DNA of 64,000 bases, from contig JBBFLE010000004.1 of the NCBI GenBank assembly GCA_037481695.1, forward strand, positions 186,001 to 250,000. Direction: 5' to 3'. Made by a program: the position numbers and the translations under genes. The notes below the pieces were generated by a model. It made no database searches, had not been told where the DNA came from, and saw only the letters and a program-made list of their open reading frames with translations. Each line of letters starts with the position of its first letter. The first letter of the stretch is position 1. Origin of the DNA: a bacterium (lineage in GTDB: Bacteria > Desulfobacterota > Desulfocorpusculales > Desulfocorpusculum). Positions 17,378 through 25,503 of this stretch are shown here, one piece after another.

Positions 17378-17837
17378 CCTGTTGGATGAGTATTTCGGGG
17401 AGCCGCTCAACGAATGCGCGTATCTGATCCCGCACTCGCCGATAGTGCCCAAGGGCCTCCTCCTGTGTCTTGGCGTTTGCGGCCAACTGGGGCGGATCTT
17501 GCAACCCTTGGTGCACGAGTGCGGTTCGAGCCGGAAAGATCGGGCAGCTTTGCTGGGCATCATCGCAAAGGGTGATGACGTAGTCGAACTCCAGATGGGA
17601 GATCTCATCCAGAGACTTGGGACGCTGACTCGAGATGTCCACTCCTGCCTCGGCCATCACATCCACGGCCCGCGGGTCCATCCCTTTGGGGGCAACTCCG
17701 GCTGAGTAGGCCTCTACCTTACCCCTCAGGAGGTGGCGCGCCCACCCCTCCGCCATTTGGCTGCGGCAGGAATTGCCGGTGCAAAGGAAAAGGATACGGA
17801 GGGGCCCTTGGGCAGTGTTGCGGGAAGAGTCTTTCAT
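17358..17837 (-). CDS. arsC: Arsenate reductase, low-Mr phosphatase type
   Basis: This 159-residue protein has the phosphatase loop [19 protein letters not shown] at the start and a CDDAQQSCP segment near residue 90 that holds the redox cysteines of thioredoxin-coupled arsenate reductases. It reduces As(V) to As(III) for export by Acr3. It overlaps the arsR stop by four bases. The C-terminal tail is slightly longer than usual. Confidence 0.9.
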   Translation of the reverse strand: MKDSSRNTAQGPLRILFLCTGNSCRSQMAEGWARHLLRGKVEAYSAGVAPKGMDPRAVDVMAEAGVDISSQRPKSLDEISHLEFDYVITLCDDAQQSCPIFPARTALVHQGLQDPPQLAANAKTQEEALGHYRRVRDQIRAFVERLPEILIQQDGLNGR

Positions 17838-18223
17838 CTGCTCGAATCCTTTGACCGCGAGACCTCTCGTTTTATCTGCGATCTCCTGCAGATAATATTG
17901 CGATCCAGTTTGGAAGCTTTAAGCAGGAGTGTCTGAACCTCAGGGTCCTCTTGAAGCCAATCCCGCATTCTTTCTAGAAGTTCGCGGGCAAAAGGGTTGA
18001 CCGGGGAATGGTTCCAAAGGTAGTTGACCCACGGGCCCTCTTTTCGCTGCTCCACGAGGTCTGCATTCTCCAGAACCCTCATGTGTCGGGAGACGCTGGG
18101 CTGGGCAATGCCCAGTGCCTCTGTTAGCTCGCAGACACACATGGTCCTGTGTTGCAGCATCTTCATGATCCGTATGCGGTTGGGATCGGCCAGGGCTTTA
18201 AGGACCCGGACAAGCATTCTCAT
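17834..18223 (-). CDS. arsR: ArsR-family metalloid-sensing repressor
   Basis: This 129-residue winged-helix repressor has KALADPNRIRIMKMLQHRTMCVCEL near the N-terminus. The Cys pair in MCVCEL is the As(III) site of classical ArsR, and the recognition helix reads AQPSVSRHMRVLENADLV. Arsenite binding should release it from the operator just upstream. A basic, unusual tail of about 30 residues follows the domain. First gene of the arsR-arsC-acr3 operon. Confidence 0.92.
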   Translation of the reverse strand: MRMLVRVLKALADPNRIRIMKMLQHRTMCVCELTEALGIAQPSVSRHMRVLENADLVEQRKEGPWVNYLWNHSPVNPFARELLERMRDWLQEDPEVQTLLLKASKLDRNIICRRSQIKREVSRSKDSSR

Positions 18224-18238
18224 AGGGTTAGCTCGCTA

Positions 18239-18275
18239 GATTGTTATATAACTAATCAGCTATATCGTTAGCATA
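18239..18275 (-). promoter_or_regulatory. AT-rich ars operator/promoter region
   Basis: Just upstream of arsR is a sharply AT-rich patch with the repeated half-sites TATATAAC and CTATATCG around TAATCAG. Read leftward it holds TATAAC at a suitable distance for a -10 box. It is the natural place for the ArsR operator. Confidence 0.45.
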
Positions 18276-18904
18276 AAGACGCTCCCTGTACTTGTCAACA
18301 AGTTCATAAAGCCGCTTTAGCCTCGGGGTGGACCTAGGTGAGTTTAACCGTGGTTTGGCGCAAACCTGAAATCACTACTCCTCCCTTGGAATGACTCCCA
18401 CCTGAGTGCTATCCTCTTTTCACCTCGTTTCCCAATGTATCTGTTTTTTCACCATGGGGCCACTTGGTCCGGTTGGCCCTGTTTCTCGCACAGGCGGGAG
18501 GCGCGGTAATTGGTAAATCCGCTTTAGAGGTTGCCTGCCCAAAGGCTCTGAACAAGGAAAGGAGCGGGCAGCGTACATGGCTTCAGAATCAACCGGGATG
18601 AGATGACCGAGACGCGTTCCTGTGACAATCTAAGCGGTGAGGGGGGGGGAACCACACCGTCTGTGAACCAAACATCTTGGTGAGTGAGCACTGTTGAACT
18701 CCACAGGGATGTGATCAGGAGGTACGTGAAGGCCCAGCAGGAAGATCCAATGAGAGTGCAAAGGCTTCGGCTTTGGAGGGACAGCGGCGAATGACATTAT
18801 CAGGAGGCTGTGGCCCGAAAAAAACCTCGACAAGGTGGGAGGTGGTTTACTTGACACGAAATTTTTAGATTCTTGGGAGCTTGGTACGGATTCTGGAGCG
18901 GCAT

Positions 18905-19056
18905 CATGTCCCGGCGCAACGGGGATCGGCCGGCCGCTTTATCGTACAGCATGGCATTTCGCGGAGTCGGCTAGCTACCGCCCTGATCCCACGCCCCGAC
19001 TGCCAATGATCCAAAATCTCCCCCATGTCTCGCACCGTCACCTTCCTCCTTGCCAT
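18905..19056 (-). pseudogene. IS21-family istA relic
   Basis: Read leftward from ATG 19056, the frame begins MARRKVTVRDMGEILDHW and continues QSGRGIRAVASRL, the standard N-terminal helix-turn-helix of IS21-type IstA transposases, then degrades and stops. The terminal-type repeats at 19129-19193 lie behind its start, as at the left end of an IS21 element. The remaining transposase and istB are gone. Confidence 0.65.
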
Positions 19057-19128
19057 CGGCCCAGCCTCCTCTGTGCTCAAAGCTGGACCATGGTCGCATC
19101 ACTGCCCCTACTTCGCCACACCCCAGAG

Positions 19129-19193
19129 GTGGGTCAATTAGATGAAAACTAGGTGGGTCATATCCGTGAAAAATCAGCCCTCAAAGTGGGTCA
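19129..19193. repeat. Three GTGGGTCA repeats, IS21-type end
   Basis: GTGGGTCA occurs at 19129, 19153 and 19186, each followed 5-6 bases later by TGAAA. Multiple short terminal repeats are characteristic of IS21-family ends, and the istA relic starts beside them. A fourth copy lies at 20493. Confidence 0.55.
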
Positions 19194-19839
19194 TTTCCAT
19201 GAAAGCTGACAGGTTTTTCTTTTGCGAATCTGCCCACAAACATTTCCATCTTTTGCATGTCATCGCCAAGCGAAAGGGTAGACTCTTCCTTGCTTAGTAA
19301 CCTGGATTAATTTGGCAACAGTATCCATTTCTTACCCAAAACCGCTTTGAGCTAATTTGGGTAAAAAGTGGTGATCCAGTTGTTTTTTATACTGTTTTTG
19401 GATCTTTGGTGAGGCTAAGCTCTACACTTGGGCCCCAGTGCAAGTAATGTGCTAGAAAGGCCTTGGGCCAGGAGTCCAAAGCCCAAAAGATCTATATGAC
19501 CCCTTTTGTTTACCCCTGGCTTCAAATCGCGTACCTGCACATGCTACCGATGCCCCATCGGGCTGACCCAAGCTGGCTCCTTCAGTGCACTATGCTCCCA
19601 CGGGGAGCCTCGGTTCTCCCATGCCCAATCACATATGATGATCCATCCTCCCTTGTCCGGACGCTTCCCTATTGCCAAGACCCCAAAGCCTTCATGCATC
19701 ACTTTTTGAACTCTGGAAATGGATCCAGAAGCATTGAAAAAAATTTCAGAGAATTCGAAGCCTTTTCATTTACAAAGGGAGCGGGCTGTTCTATAGTTCG
19801 CGCAAGTTACTTAATCCTAGAAAAAGGGAGGATAAGATC
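19194..19839. other. Gene-poor stretch with a 9-bp inverted repeat
   Basis: No convincing gene. TTACCCAAA (19332-19340) and TTTGGGTAA (19356-19364) form a perfect 9-bp inverted repeat with a 15-nt spacer, a possible operator or small hairpin. The segment 18276-18904 on the other side of the IS21 relic likewise has no protein I recognise. Confidence 0.4.
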
Positions 19840-20253
19840 ATGAAGAAATTGTTTTATGTGCCGATCATGGTTGCAGCAGTGGTGTTAGTGACAGCTAGTA
19901 TGAGTAGGGCTGCCGAATTTCCCAACCTACTCGGGAACTGGGACGGAGCTGTAAGCTATGTCGGCTGGAATGAAAGCTCAAGTTTCTACTACGCTTCATC
20001 GGGATTTCCTATTGAAATTCAAATTCAGGACTTTGGTAACGGCAATTTTTACGGTCTTATGAATGATTACTATCCCTTTACAGGCAACGTTTCCAAGAAA
20101 AAGGTGGTTACCATAATCCTTTACGGGGCTTCTGGTGACTATAAGATCATCACAGGCAAGGTAAGTGGCAACAAAATGACCGGGACCATGCAGCACTTCA
20201 AGCCTGGTCAGGTGGATACCGGAACATTTACCTTATATAAACAAGGCCCCTGA
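19840..20253 (+). CDS. Small exported protein, unknown function
   Basis: This 137-residue protein has a clean Sec signal (MKKLFYVPIMVAAVVLV, cleavage near SRA-AEF at about 25). The mature part alternates short hydrophobic and polar strands with many G, Y, N and F (NLLGNWDGAVSYVGW at its start), which suggests a small beta-sandwich or lipocalin-like barrel. GGGAGG precedes the ATG. Its base composition is more AT-rich than the neighbours, and it lies between two IS21-like relics, so it may be acquired. I do not recognise the family. Confidence 0.75.
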   Translation: MKKLFYVPIMVAAVVLVTASMSRAAEFPNLLGNWDGAVSYVGWNESSSFYYASSGFPIEIQIQDFGNGNFYGLMNDYYPFTGNVSKKKVVTIILYGASGDYKIITGKVSGNKMTGTMQHFKPGQVDTGTFTLYKQGP

Positions 20254-20440
20254 ATTCATCCTTGAAAAGCTGGGCCTTTACACTTCAGGCCATGATGCCC
20301 CATGAAAAGAAGCTCAGGATTTGACTCAACTGCCAAACTAGAGACAAGCCGGATCGGGCCGTGAGGATTCCAGAAATGATTCTGAGGGCTCCATGGCAGT
20401 TCTGGACATGACATAAGGAAGACCGGCTAGGTCCAGACAC

Positions 20441-20512
20441 CATGGGCCACCATGAAAGCCTGCTAGCCTGTTTTTCCATGCCAAGCTGCTTGGTGGGTCA
20501 ATTAATGAAAAG
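20441..20512. repeat. Second IS21-like end fragment
   Basis: TGGGCC..CATGAAAGC...CAGG/CTGTTTTTCC (20444-20478) resembles 19187-19215, and GTGGGTCA at 20493 is followed by ATTAATGAAAAG much as at 19129. It is in the same orientation as the first copy. The rest of 20254-20719 shows no gene. Confidence 0.35.
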
Positions 20513-20719
20513 AGGTCTCCTGGATCTGGCCAATCCAGGGGACCCAAGCCAAACAGTGCTGACACATATGCCATGCCAGCTGCCCTCCACATCACTTACC
20601 AAAATGACCTGGAAATCGTGGGCTGCCCTTGAAAATGGCGATATAGAGGCTCACCAGTGTTCTTACCCTCCATGGAAGGCATCTTGTGCCTTGGGGACTG
20701 TCACGTTACAGTAAAGCCC

Positions 20720-22015
20720 ATGAATGCATTGAAACCTCTTCGAGTGGCGGTGCTCATAGACCATCGCCCCAACCATCCTGGAGAAGTGGGAGGACTGGCC
20801 GGCACCTGGGAGCAGTTGAGCCTGGAGGCCGCAGGAAGAGAGGATCTTGAGCTAACCTTGTTTTTTCTGGGAGATGAACCCAGGGTGGAAAGGCCGGCCC
20901 CAAACCTCAAGAGGGTTCTCATGAGGCCTGCCTTGGGCACAGAGGCGCTTCCCTTTCTTTCCTCCATTCCTACCCACACAGACCTGGCCCCCATGCATCC
21001 AGGTCTTTTCCGCAGCCTCAGGGGTTTCCACGTCATTCACTCCACCGAGGCCTTCTATGCTTTTGCCAAGACAGGTCTTTGGGCTTCCAGAATCAGGAAA
21101 ATACCGCTTGTGAACTCCATCCAGACAGACATCATCTCCTGGGCCGGCGTGTACACCCCTGGAATTCTCCACAGAATCCTCCCAGGCCCGGCAGCCTGCT
21201 GGCTCTTGAATAGATATGGTTTCTTGGAGCGTCAAAAGCGTTCCATGGAGAGAAAGCTGGCCCGGTACATGAGGGCCTGCTCGGCCGTGCTGGTATCCCA
21301 CCAAAAGGACATAGTCAGACTGAGCAGGCTTGCCCCTCACACGCCCCTGTATTTTCTTAGAAGGGGAATAGACTTAAGTCTTTTTCATCCAGGCAGGAAG
21401 GACAAGGAACTTCTTCTGCAACGTTTTGGAATTCCGGGCAACAGGCGCCTTCTTCTATTTGTGGGTCGCATGGACCAAGTCAAGGGTGTGATGATTGCGG
21501 CTAAGGTGGTCAAAGAGCTTGCTGAGCAGGGGCTGGAAGTGCACCTGGTGGCTGTTGGAAACGGTTCCCAGAAGGGGGAGGTCGCAAAGCTTCTTGGAGA
21601 CCGAGTTACCCTCACCGGAAACCTTCCCCACGGGGAACTGGGTTGGATATATGCCAGTGCTGAGCTGCTTCTGTTTCCATCGGAGGCCGAGGTCTGGCCC
21701 AATGTGGTGACCGAGGCCAAAGCATCCGGCCTGCCCGTTTTGGCCTGTGTGCAAGGCGCCAGGCACGTGATGTTGGGAGACGGGCAAGACGGCCTGCTCC
21801 TTGTTGACAGGGACCTGCAAAGATGGGTGAACTGTACCAGGGAACTCTTAAGCAATCGGGCCCTGCTCAAGAAGATGGGGGAGAAGGCCAGGCAACATGC
21901 TCAGACCCACTACCCCTCCTGGACACAGGTAATGGAGGAAGATGTCCTGCCTGTATGGCGCGAAGTGGCAGAGGGCTCTTTCTCCTGCTCTTTGGGAGCC
22001 AGTTTCCAGAGCTGA
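20720..22015 (+). CDS. Glycosyltransferase family 4
   Basis: This GT-B fold protein of about 431 residues transfers a sugar from an NDP-sugar. The C-terminal domain has LLLFVGRMDQVKGV near residue 250 and the E-x7-E type nucleotide-sugar motif in FPSEAEVWPNVVTEAKASGLPVLA. ATG 20720 (MNALKPLRVAVLIDH) was taken because GT4 proteins start just before this first beta strand. It ends tail-to-tail with the minus-strand GT39-like gene, overlapping it by 106 bp. It may build a surface glycan or glycolipid. Confidence 0.85.
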   Translation: MNALKPLRVAVLIDHRPNHPGEVGGLAGTWEQLSLEAAGREDLELTLFFLGDEPRVERPAPNLKRVLMRPALGTEALPFLSSIPTHTDLAPMHPGLFRSLRGFHVIHSTEAFYAFAKTGLWASRIRKIPLVNSIQTDIISWAGVYTPGILHRILPGPAACWLLNRYGFLERQKRSMERKLARYMRACSAVLVSHQKDIVRLSRLAPHTPLYFLRRGIDLSLFHPGRKDKELLLQRFGIPGNRRLLLFVGRMDQVKGVMIAAKVVKELAEQGLEVHLVAVGNGSQKGEVAKLLGDRVTLTGNLPHGELGWIYASAELLLFPSEAEVWPNVVTEAKASGLPVLACVQGARHVMLGDGQDGLLLVDRDLQRWVNCTRELLSNRALLKKMGEKARQHAQTHYPSWTQVMEEDVLPVWREVAEGSFSCSLGASFQS

Positions 22016-23652
22016 AACTTTCCGTCTGCAGCCACTGGAGGGGGAAGCCCGGAGATGTTAAGTAGTTCTATTCCCTTGGGGGTTGCAGCCAGTGCCAAGG
22101 CTTTGCCAGAACCCATCATCTCCAAGAATTCCTCCATGGAGATTATCCATATGGGAAGCCTGGGGGCCTGAGCCCTTATCTCTGTTTTGTCCTGGAACCT
22201 CACCATGAGCACCCGGCGTCCTGAATAGAAACTCCAGCCCGCTGTTCCCTCGAACTGCCTATCAGTTGGATCCACCAGTACAAGAGGCCATTGTTTGGGT
22301 ACATTTTCAAAGACCCAGACAGCCAGATCCCGCCTGCTCTCCACTGGGGCCATGGCTCCCTGGACAAGGGAGAGCATCCAACCCCCAGGCAGCATCACAG
22401 CTCCCACAAGCATAGCCGAAGCCCATCTTTTGCCCTTTACCATGAAATAGGCCGAGATTCCCATTAACAGGGCCACCATGGCCATGCATATCTGAACTCT
22501 GCTCAGAAGCTCTGGCCTGGCAAGATCCTTCCAGATCCTCTCCAGTATCTCTTCTGTCACAAAGACCCCTGCGGCCGAAGCCACTCCCAGCCCTGCCAGC
22601 AATAGAGATGCACCCCAAGCATAAGCAACCCTTCCAGGCTGGGCCAACCAAGCCCCCACCAAAGCCACCAGGGGAGCCAAAGCCGGAAGAGTGTAGGGCT
22701 GATTCCTGCCGGCCGACAGGGCCACAGAGCCCAGAACCAACAAAACATATATCCAAAGAAATCCCCTGATGTTACCCTTGCTTCGCGTAATGGACCCGGC
22801 CCAAGGAAGAAGCAGTGCCAGTGGCCCCAAAAACCCAAGGAATCCAAGGAATATTTCCCAATGCGGGAGGGCAACAAAAGGACTTCCTCCCCCCGAGGCA
22901 ACCCTTTGCAGCTGCTGTTGCAGAAAATGATGGGACAAGAAACCGGGTTGCTTGAACTCCACCGCCAGGAACCAGGGCAGGCTAATCCCGAAAAAGATCA
23001 CCAATCCCATCAACCAGGGCACTTCTTGGAATTTCCTGCGCTCAAGCACAACAAGAAAAACAAGCAAGGCTCCCAAGGGATAAAGGGCCCCGGCCAGACC
23101 CCTGGAGAGCACCGCCATGGCACAAAGCGCAAACCCCAGCAGATGGTAGGTCCTGCGCCCATCCATCAAACCCTTGCAGAAGGAGGCTAGGGCACCGCTC
23201 ATGAAAAATATGCCCACCACGTCGCTGGAGAGCATCCTGCCGTAGTATTGCGCACCAGGGGTTCCCAAGTACAGGGCCGCACCCAGTATAGCCCATGGTG
23301 GCCCAACCATCATGTACACAAGCCAGCCCACAAAAAGCGCTGTTCCCAAGGTGGCCACAGCATTGGGAAGCCGAGCGGCCAGCTCGTTCTTCCCCAACAC
23401 CTTCATGGAAAAGGCCACCAACCACCCCACCATGGGAGGCTTGTTCAGATATGGAGAGCCGTTGATATGAGGAACGATCCAATCCCCTGTTTCAAGCATC
23501 TCCCAGCCTACCTCGGCAAAACGAACCTCCCGGAAATCCCTCAATGGAAGGTCCTGGATCCCCATGAAGAGGGAAAGACTAAGCAGCAACCCCACACCCC
23601 AGAGGCCTGCCCTTGTCACAGGGGAAGCCCAGCTTCCAACATTGCTTCTCAT
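21910..23652 (-). CDS. ArnT/GT39-like membrane glycosyltransferase
   Basis: This protein of about 580 residues has many membrane helices and the GT39/ArnT entry motif: DFREVRFAEVGWEMLETGDWIVP near residues 40-62, with the acidic pair that takes the lipid-linked sugar, then GSPYLNKPPMVGWL. A soluble C-terminal domain follows. Such enzymes move a sugar from a polyprenyl-phosphate carrier onto lipid A, protein or glycolipid on the periplasmic side. ATG 23652 is preferred because it overlaps the upstream stop as ATGA. Confidence 0.85.
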   Translation of the reverse strand: MRSNVGSWASPVTRAGLWGVGLLLSLSLFMGIQDLPLRDFREVRFAEVGWEMLETGDWIVPHINGSPYLNKPPMVGWLVAFSMKVLGKNELAARLPNAVATLGTALFVGWLVYMMVGPPWAILGAALYLGTPGAQYYGRMLSSDVVGIFFMSGALASFCKGLMDGRRTYHLLGFALCAMAVLSRGLAGALYPLGALLVFLVVLERRKFQEVPWLMGLVIFFGISLPWFLAVEFKQPGFLSHHFLQQQLQRVASGGGSPFVALPHWEIFLGFLGFLGPLALLLPWAGSITRSKGNIRGFLWIYVLLVLGSVALSAGRNQPYTLPALAPLVALVGAWLAQPGRVAYAWGASLLLAGLGVASAAGVFVTEEILERIWKDLARPELLSRVQICMAMVALLMGISAYFMVKGKRWASAMLVGAVMLPGGWMLSLVQGAMAPVESRRDLAVWVFENVPKQWPLVLVDPTDRQFEGTAGWSFYSGRRVLMVRFQDKTEIRAQAPRLPIWIISMEEFLEMMGSGKALALAATPKGIELLNISGLPPPVAADGKFQLWKLAPKEQEKEPSATSRHTGRTSSSITCVQEG

Positions 23653-24161
23653 AGAACCACCCGATTGGCCCAAATCCCGTGGAGATTGCACTGGGTCTTC
23701 ACCGTGATCTGCATGGAGGCCCTTCTATGCAGGCTCAGTTGCCACCTGGGAATCAGGTTTCCAGGCTCCAGACTTATTTCGCAGGCCTTAAGATCATCAA
23801 CCCACACCTGGATCCACTGGAGGTAATGAGCCTGCGTCATGTGGTGGAGCTGTCGGCCAACCCTTATGACAAGCCCCAATGCCTCTTCTTTGCTTTCAGG
23901 GGAGATCACCTCCAACAGGGGCACGTGGTCAACCTCCAGTCCTTGGAGTCTTGTAATGTCCTTGGGCCAGTGGACCTCGGGCTCAGGCTTTTTCTCCTGG
24001 GAGGATTTGAGCTTGGAGTCCTGGGAAGATTTCTTCTTGCTCTTTTCCGAAGACCGCTGTTGAGCCCAAAGGGAGGTGTTTGCCAATGGAAGTCTCCAAA
24101 ACACCGCCAAGGCAACAGCCACAAGGCCCATAGCTGCCTTCAGACAAATCCTTCGTTTCAT
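23649..24161 (-). CDS. Exported superoxide reductase-like (SORL domain) protein
   Basis: This 170-residue protein has an N-terminal signal or anchor (MKRRICLKAAMGLVAVALAVFW), a Ser/Lys-rich linker (residues 36-60) and a desulfoferrodoxin-type iron domain. All five expected ligands of the SOR centre can be placed: His79 (VDHVPLLE), His106 or 107 (LHHMT), His112 (AHYLQWI), and Cys158 and His161 (CNLHGIW). Classical superoxide reductases are cytoplasmic, so an exported form would act in the periplasm. The desulforedoxin domain is absent. It is co-translated with the GT39-like gene. Confidence 0.75.
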   Translation of the reverse strand: MKRRICLKAAMGLVAVALAVFWRLPLANTSLWAQQRSSEKSKKKSSQDSKLKSSQEKKPEPEVHWPKDITRLQGLEVDHVPLLEVISPESKEEALGLVIRVGRQLHHMTQAHYLQWIQVWVDDLKACEISLEPGNLIPRWQLSLHRRASMQITVKTQCNLHGIWANRVVL

Positions 24162-24197
24162 GCCCTTACCCCCTGCGGCTTCTTCCTTGCGATCTTG

Positions 24198-24719
24198 CTA
24201 GAGTTCTGTCCAACTCCCCCAGACCCTCGCCTCGAGCGCCAAGAGGAACTCCTTTATGTCCAGGCCACAGCCAAAACCGCCCAGGCTTCCATTCCCACGG
24301 ACCAAACGATGACAGGGCACCAAAAGCGGGACCGGATTGCTTCCAGCGGCCCCTCCCACTGCTCTGGCAGCCCCCGGAAGCCCCAAAGACCTGGCCAGCT
24401 CACCGTACGAACTCTTGTGACCGTAAGGAATCTCTCTCAAGAGATTCCAAACCTTCATCTGAAAACCTGTGCCCCAAAGATCCAGCTGGGTCTCAAAGCT
24501 TCTCCTTTTGCCTTCCAAATACTCCTCAATCTGATCCATGACATCTCTGTTGGCGGCCTGGTCCACCCTGAACTCACAGTCTTTCCTTCTTACCAGCTCT
24601 CTCTCCAGCTTCTCTCTAGCCCCCCTCAAGGAGATCCCGCAGACTCCCTTTTTACTGGAGCATATCCACATGGGCCCCCAAGGGCCGCTAAAGCCCGAAA
24701 TCCAAACGTGCACTGGCAT
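24198..24719 (-). CDS. ogt: Methylated-DNA-protein cysteine methyltransferase
   Basis: This 173-residue DNA repair protein removes O6-alkyl groups from guanine in one suicidal step. The acceptor motif LVPCHRLVRGNGSLGGF is intact, preceded by the helix-turn-helix segment IPYGHKSSYGELARSLG. GGGGAGG lies seven bases before the ATG. It is close in size to Ogt. It sits between the SOR-like gene and a hydrolase on the same strand. Confidence 0.92.
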   Translation of the reverse strand: MPVHVWISGFSGPWGPMWICSSKKGVCGISLRGAREKLERELVRRKDCEFRVDQAANRDVMDQIEEYLEGKRRSFETQLDLWGTGFQMKVWNLLREIPYGHKSSYGELARSLGLPGAARAVGGAAGSNPVPLLVPCHRLVRGNGSLGGFGCGLDIKEFLLALEARVWGSWTEL

Positions 24720-24815
24720 TAGGCCACCTCCCCTCTCACACTCCGTAAAGGCCCAGGCCTTCCAATATGAACTTTAGGGCCTCTTTCATCTCTCAAGGAA
24801 TTGGTGAATATTACT

Positions 24816-25490
24816 TCAGCCTTTCCAGGCCGGACAATCCCCAAGTCCCTTTGCCCAGGAGCAAACCCTGGCCTCTATCGCATGCTTCAATTTTTTTTCA
24901 AAGCCCCAAAAAAAGTGGTCAGCCCCTTCCAGGATCTCCATCTCTTTGGGCTCATGGAGACAACGAAAGAGATCCTGAACCAAATCCAGTGGGCAAAAGT
25001 TATCATGAGAGCCAGCCAGGATCATTTTTCTGCCATCAATAGCTCTTGCAAAGGAAAATTCCCATATCCCTACAGGAGGTGCTACGGCCACCCAACCCAG
25101 TATGGGCTCCGTTTCGTGTAGAGCCCGCAATCCAACCCACGCCCCAAAGGAGTATCCCACAAGAACAAACCTGGAGGACTCACAACCCGTCTTACTTCTA
25201 AGGAATTTCATAGCTGACTTCACCTGCTGTACCTGCTCCTCCCCCTCGGCCATTGCCCCATGGGCAGCAGACGACTCCCTGAAATTGAATCTGAGCACGC
25301 TTGCCCCTATCTCTGCCAAAGCACTGCATGCTGCCAAGACCACATTGTTGTCCATGTTCCCGCCGTAACTGGGATGGGGATGGCAAACCAGCCCTGCCAA
25401 GCCACTGCCCAAGAGAAATCTCCCATCCAGCATCAGAGCCCCGTGGGGGATCCAAACCCTTTCCTCTTGCGTTCTTGCTCCCATAAACAT
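24816..25490 (-). CDS. Alpha/beta hydrolase
   Basis: This 224-residue protein has the alpha/beta hydrolase core: LVCHPHPSYGGNMDNNVV after the second strand, the nucleophile elbow VLVGYSFGAW, an Asp in GSHDNFCP and His in EGADHFF. The HPHP-x2-GG-x-M-x-N segment is typical of the small hydrolase family often annotated as CocE/NonD or dienelactone-like. AAGGGGG precedes the ATG. It follows the ABC exporter permease by 13 bp and may share its transcript. Confidence 0.8.
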   Translation of the reverse strand: MFMGARTQEERVWIPHGALMLDGRFLLGSGLAGLVCHPHPSYGGNMDNNVVLAACSALAEIGASVLRFNFRESSAAHGAMAEGEEQVQQVKSAMKFLRSKTGCESSRFVLVGYSFGAWVGLRALHETEPILGWVAVAPPVGIWEFSFARAIDGRKMILAGSHDNFCPLDLVQDLFRCLHEPKEMEILEGADHFFWGFEKKLKHAIEARVCSWAKGLGDCPAWKG

Positions 25491-25503
25491 GCCCCCTTGA
25501 GCT

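Noticed and set aside
17378-17608. A 77-codon N-terminal extension of Acr3
   Set aside because: It lies wholly inside arsC in another frame, reads as basic low-quality sequence and would precede the normal first membrane helix.
19463-19843. A 126-codon plus-strand frame upstream of the small exported protein
   Set aside because: No family resemblance, no Shine-Dalgarno, many Pro and Cys typical of random frames, and it ends across the start of a well-supported gene.
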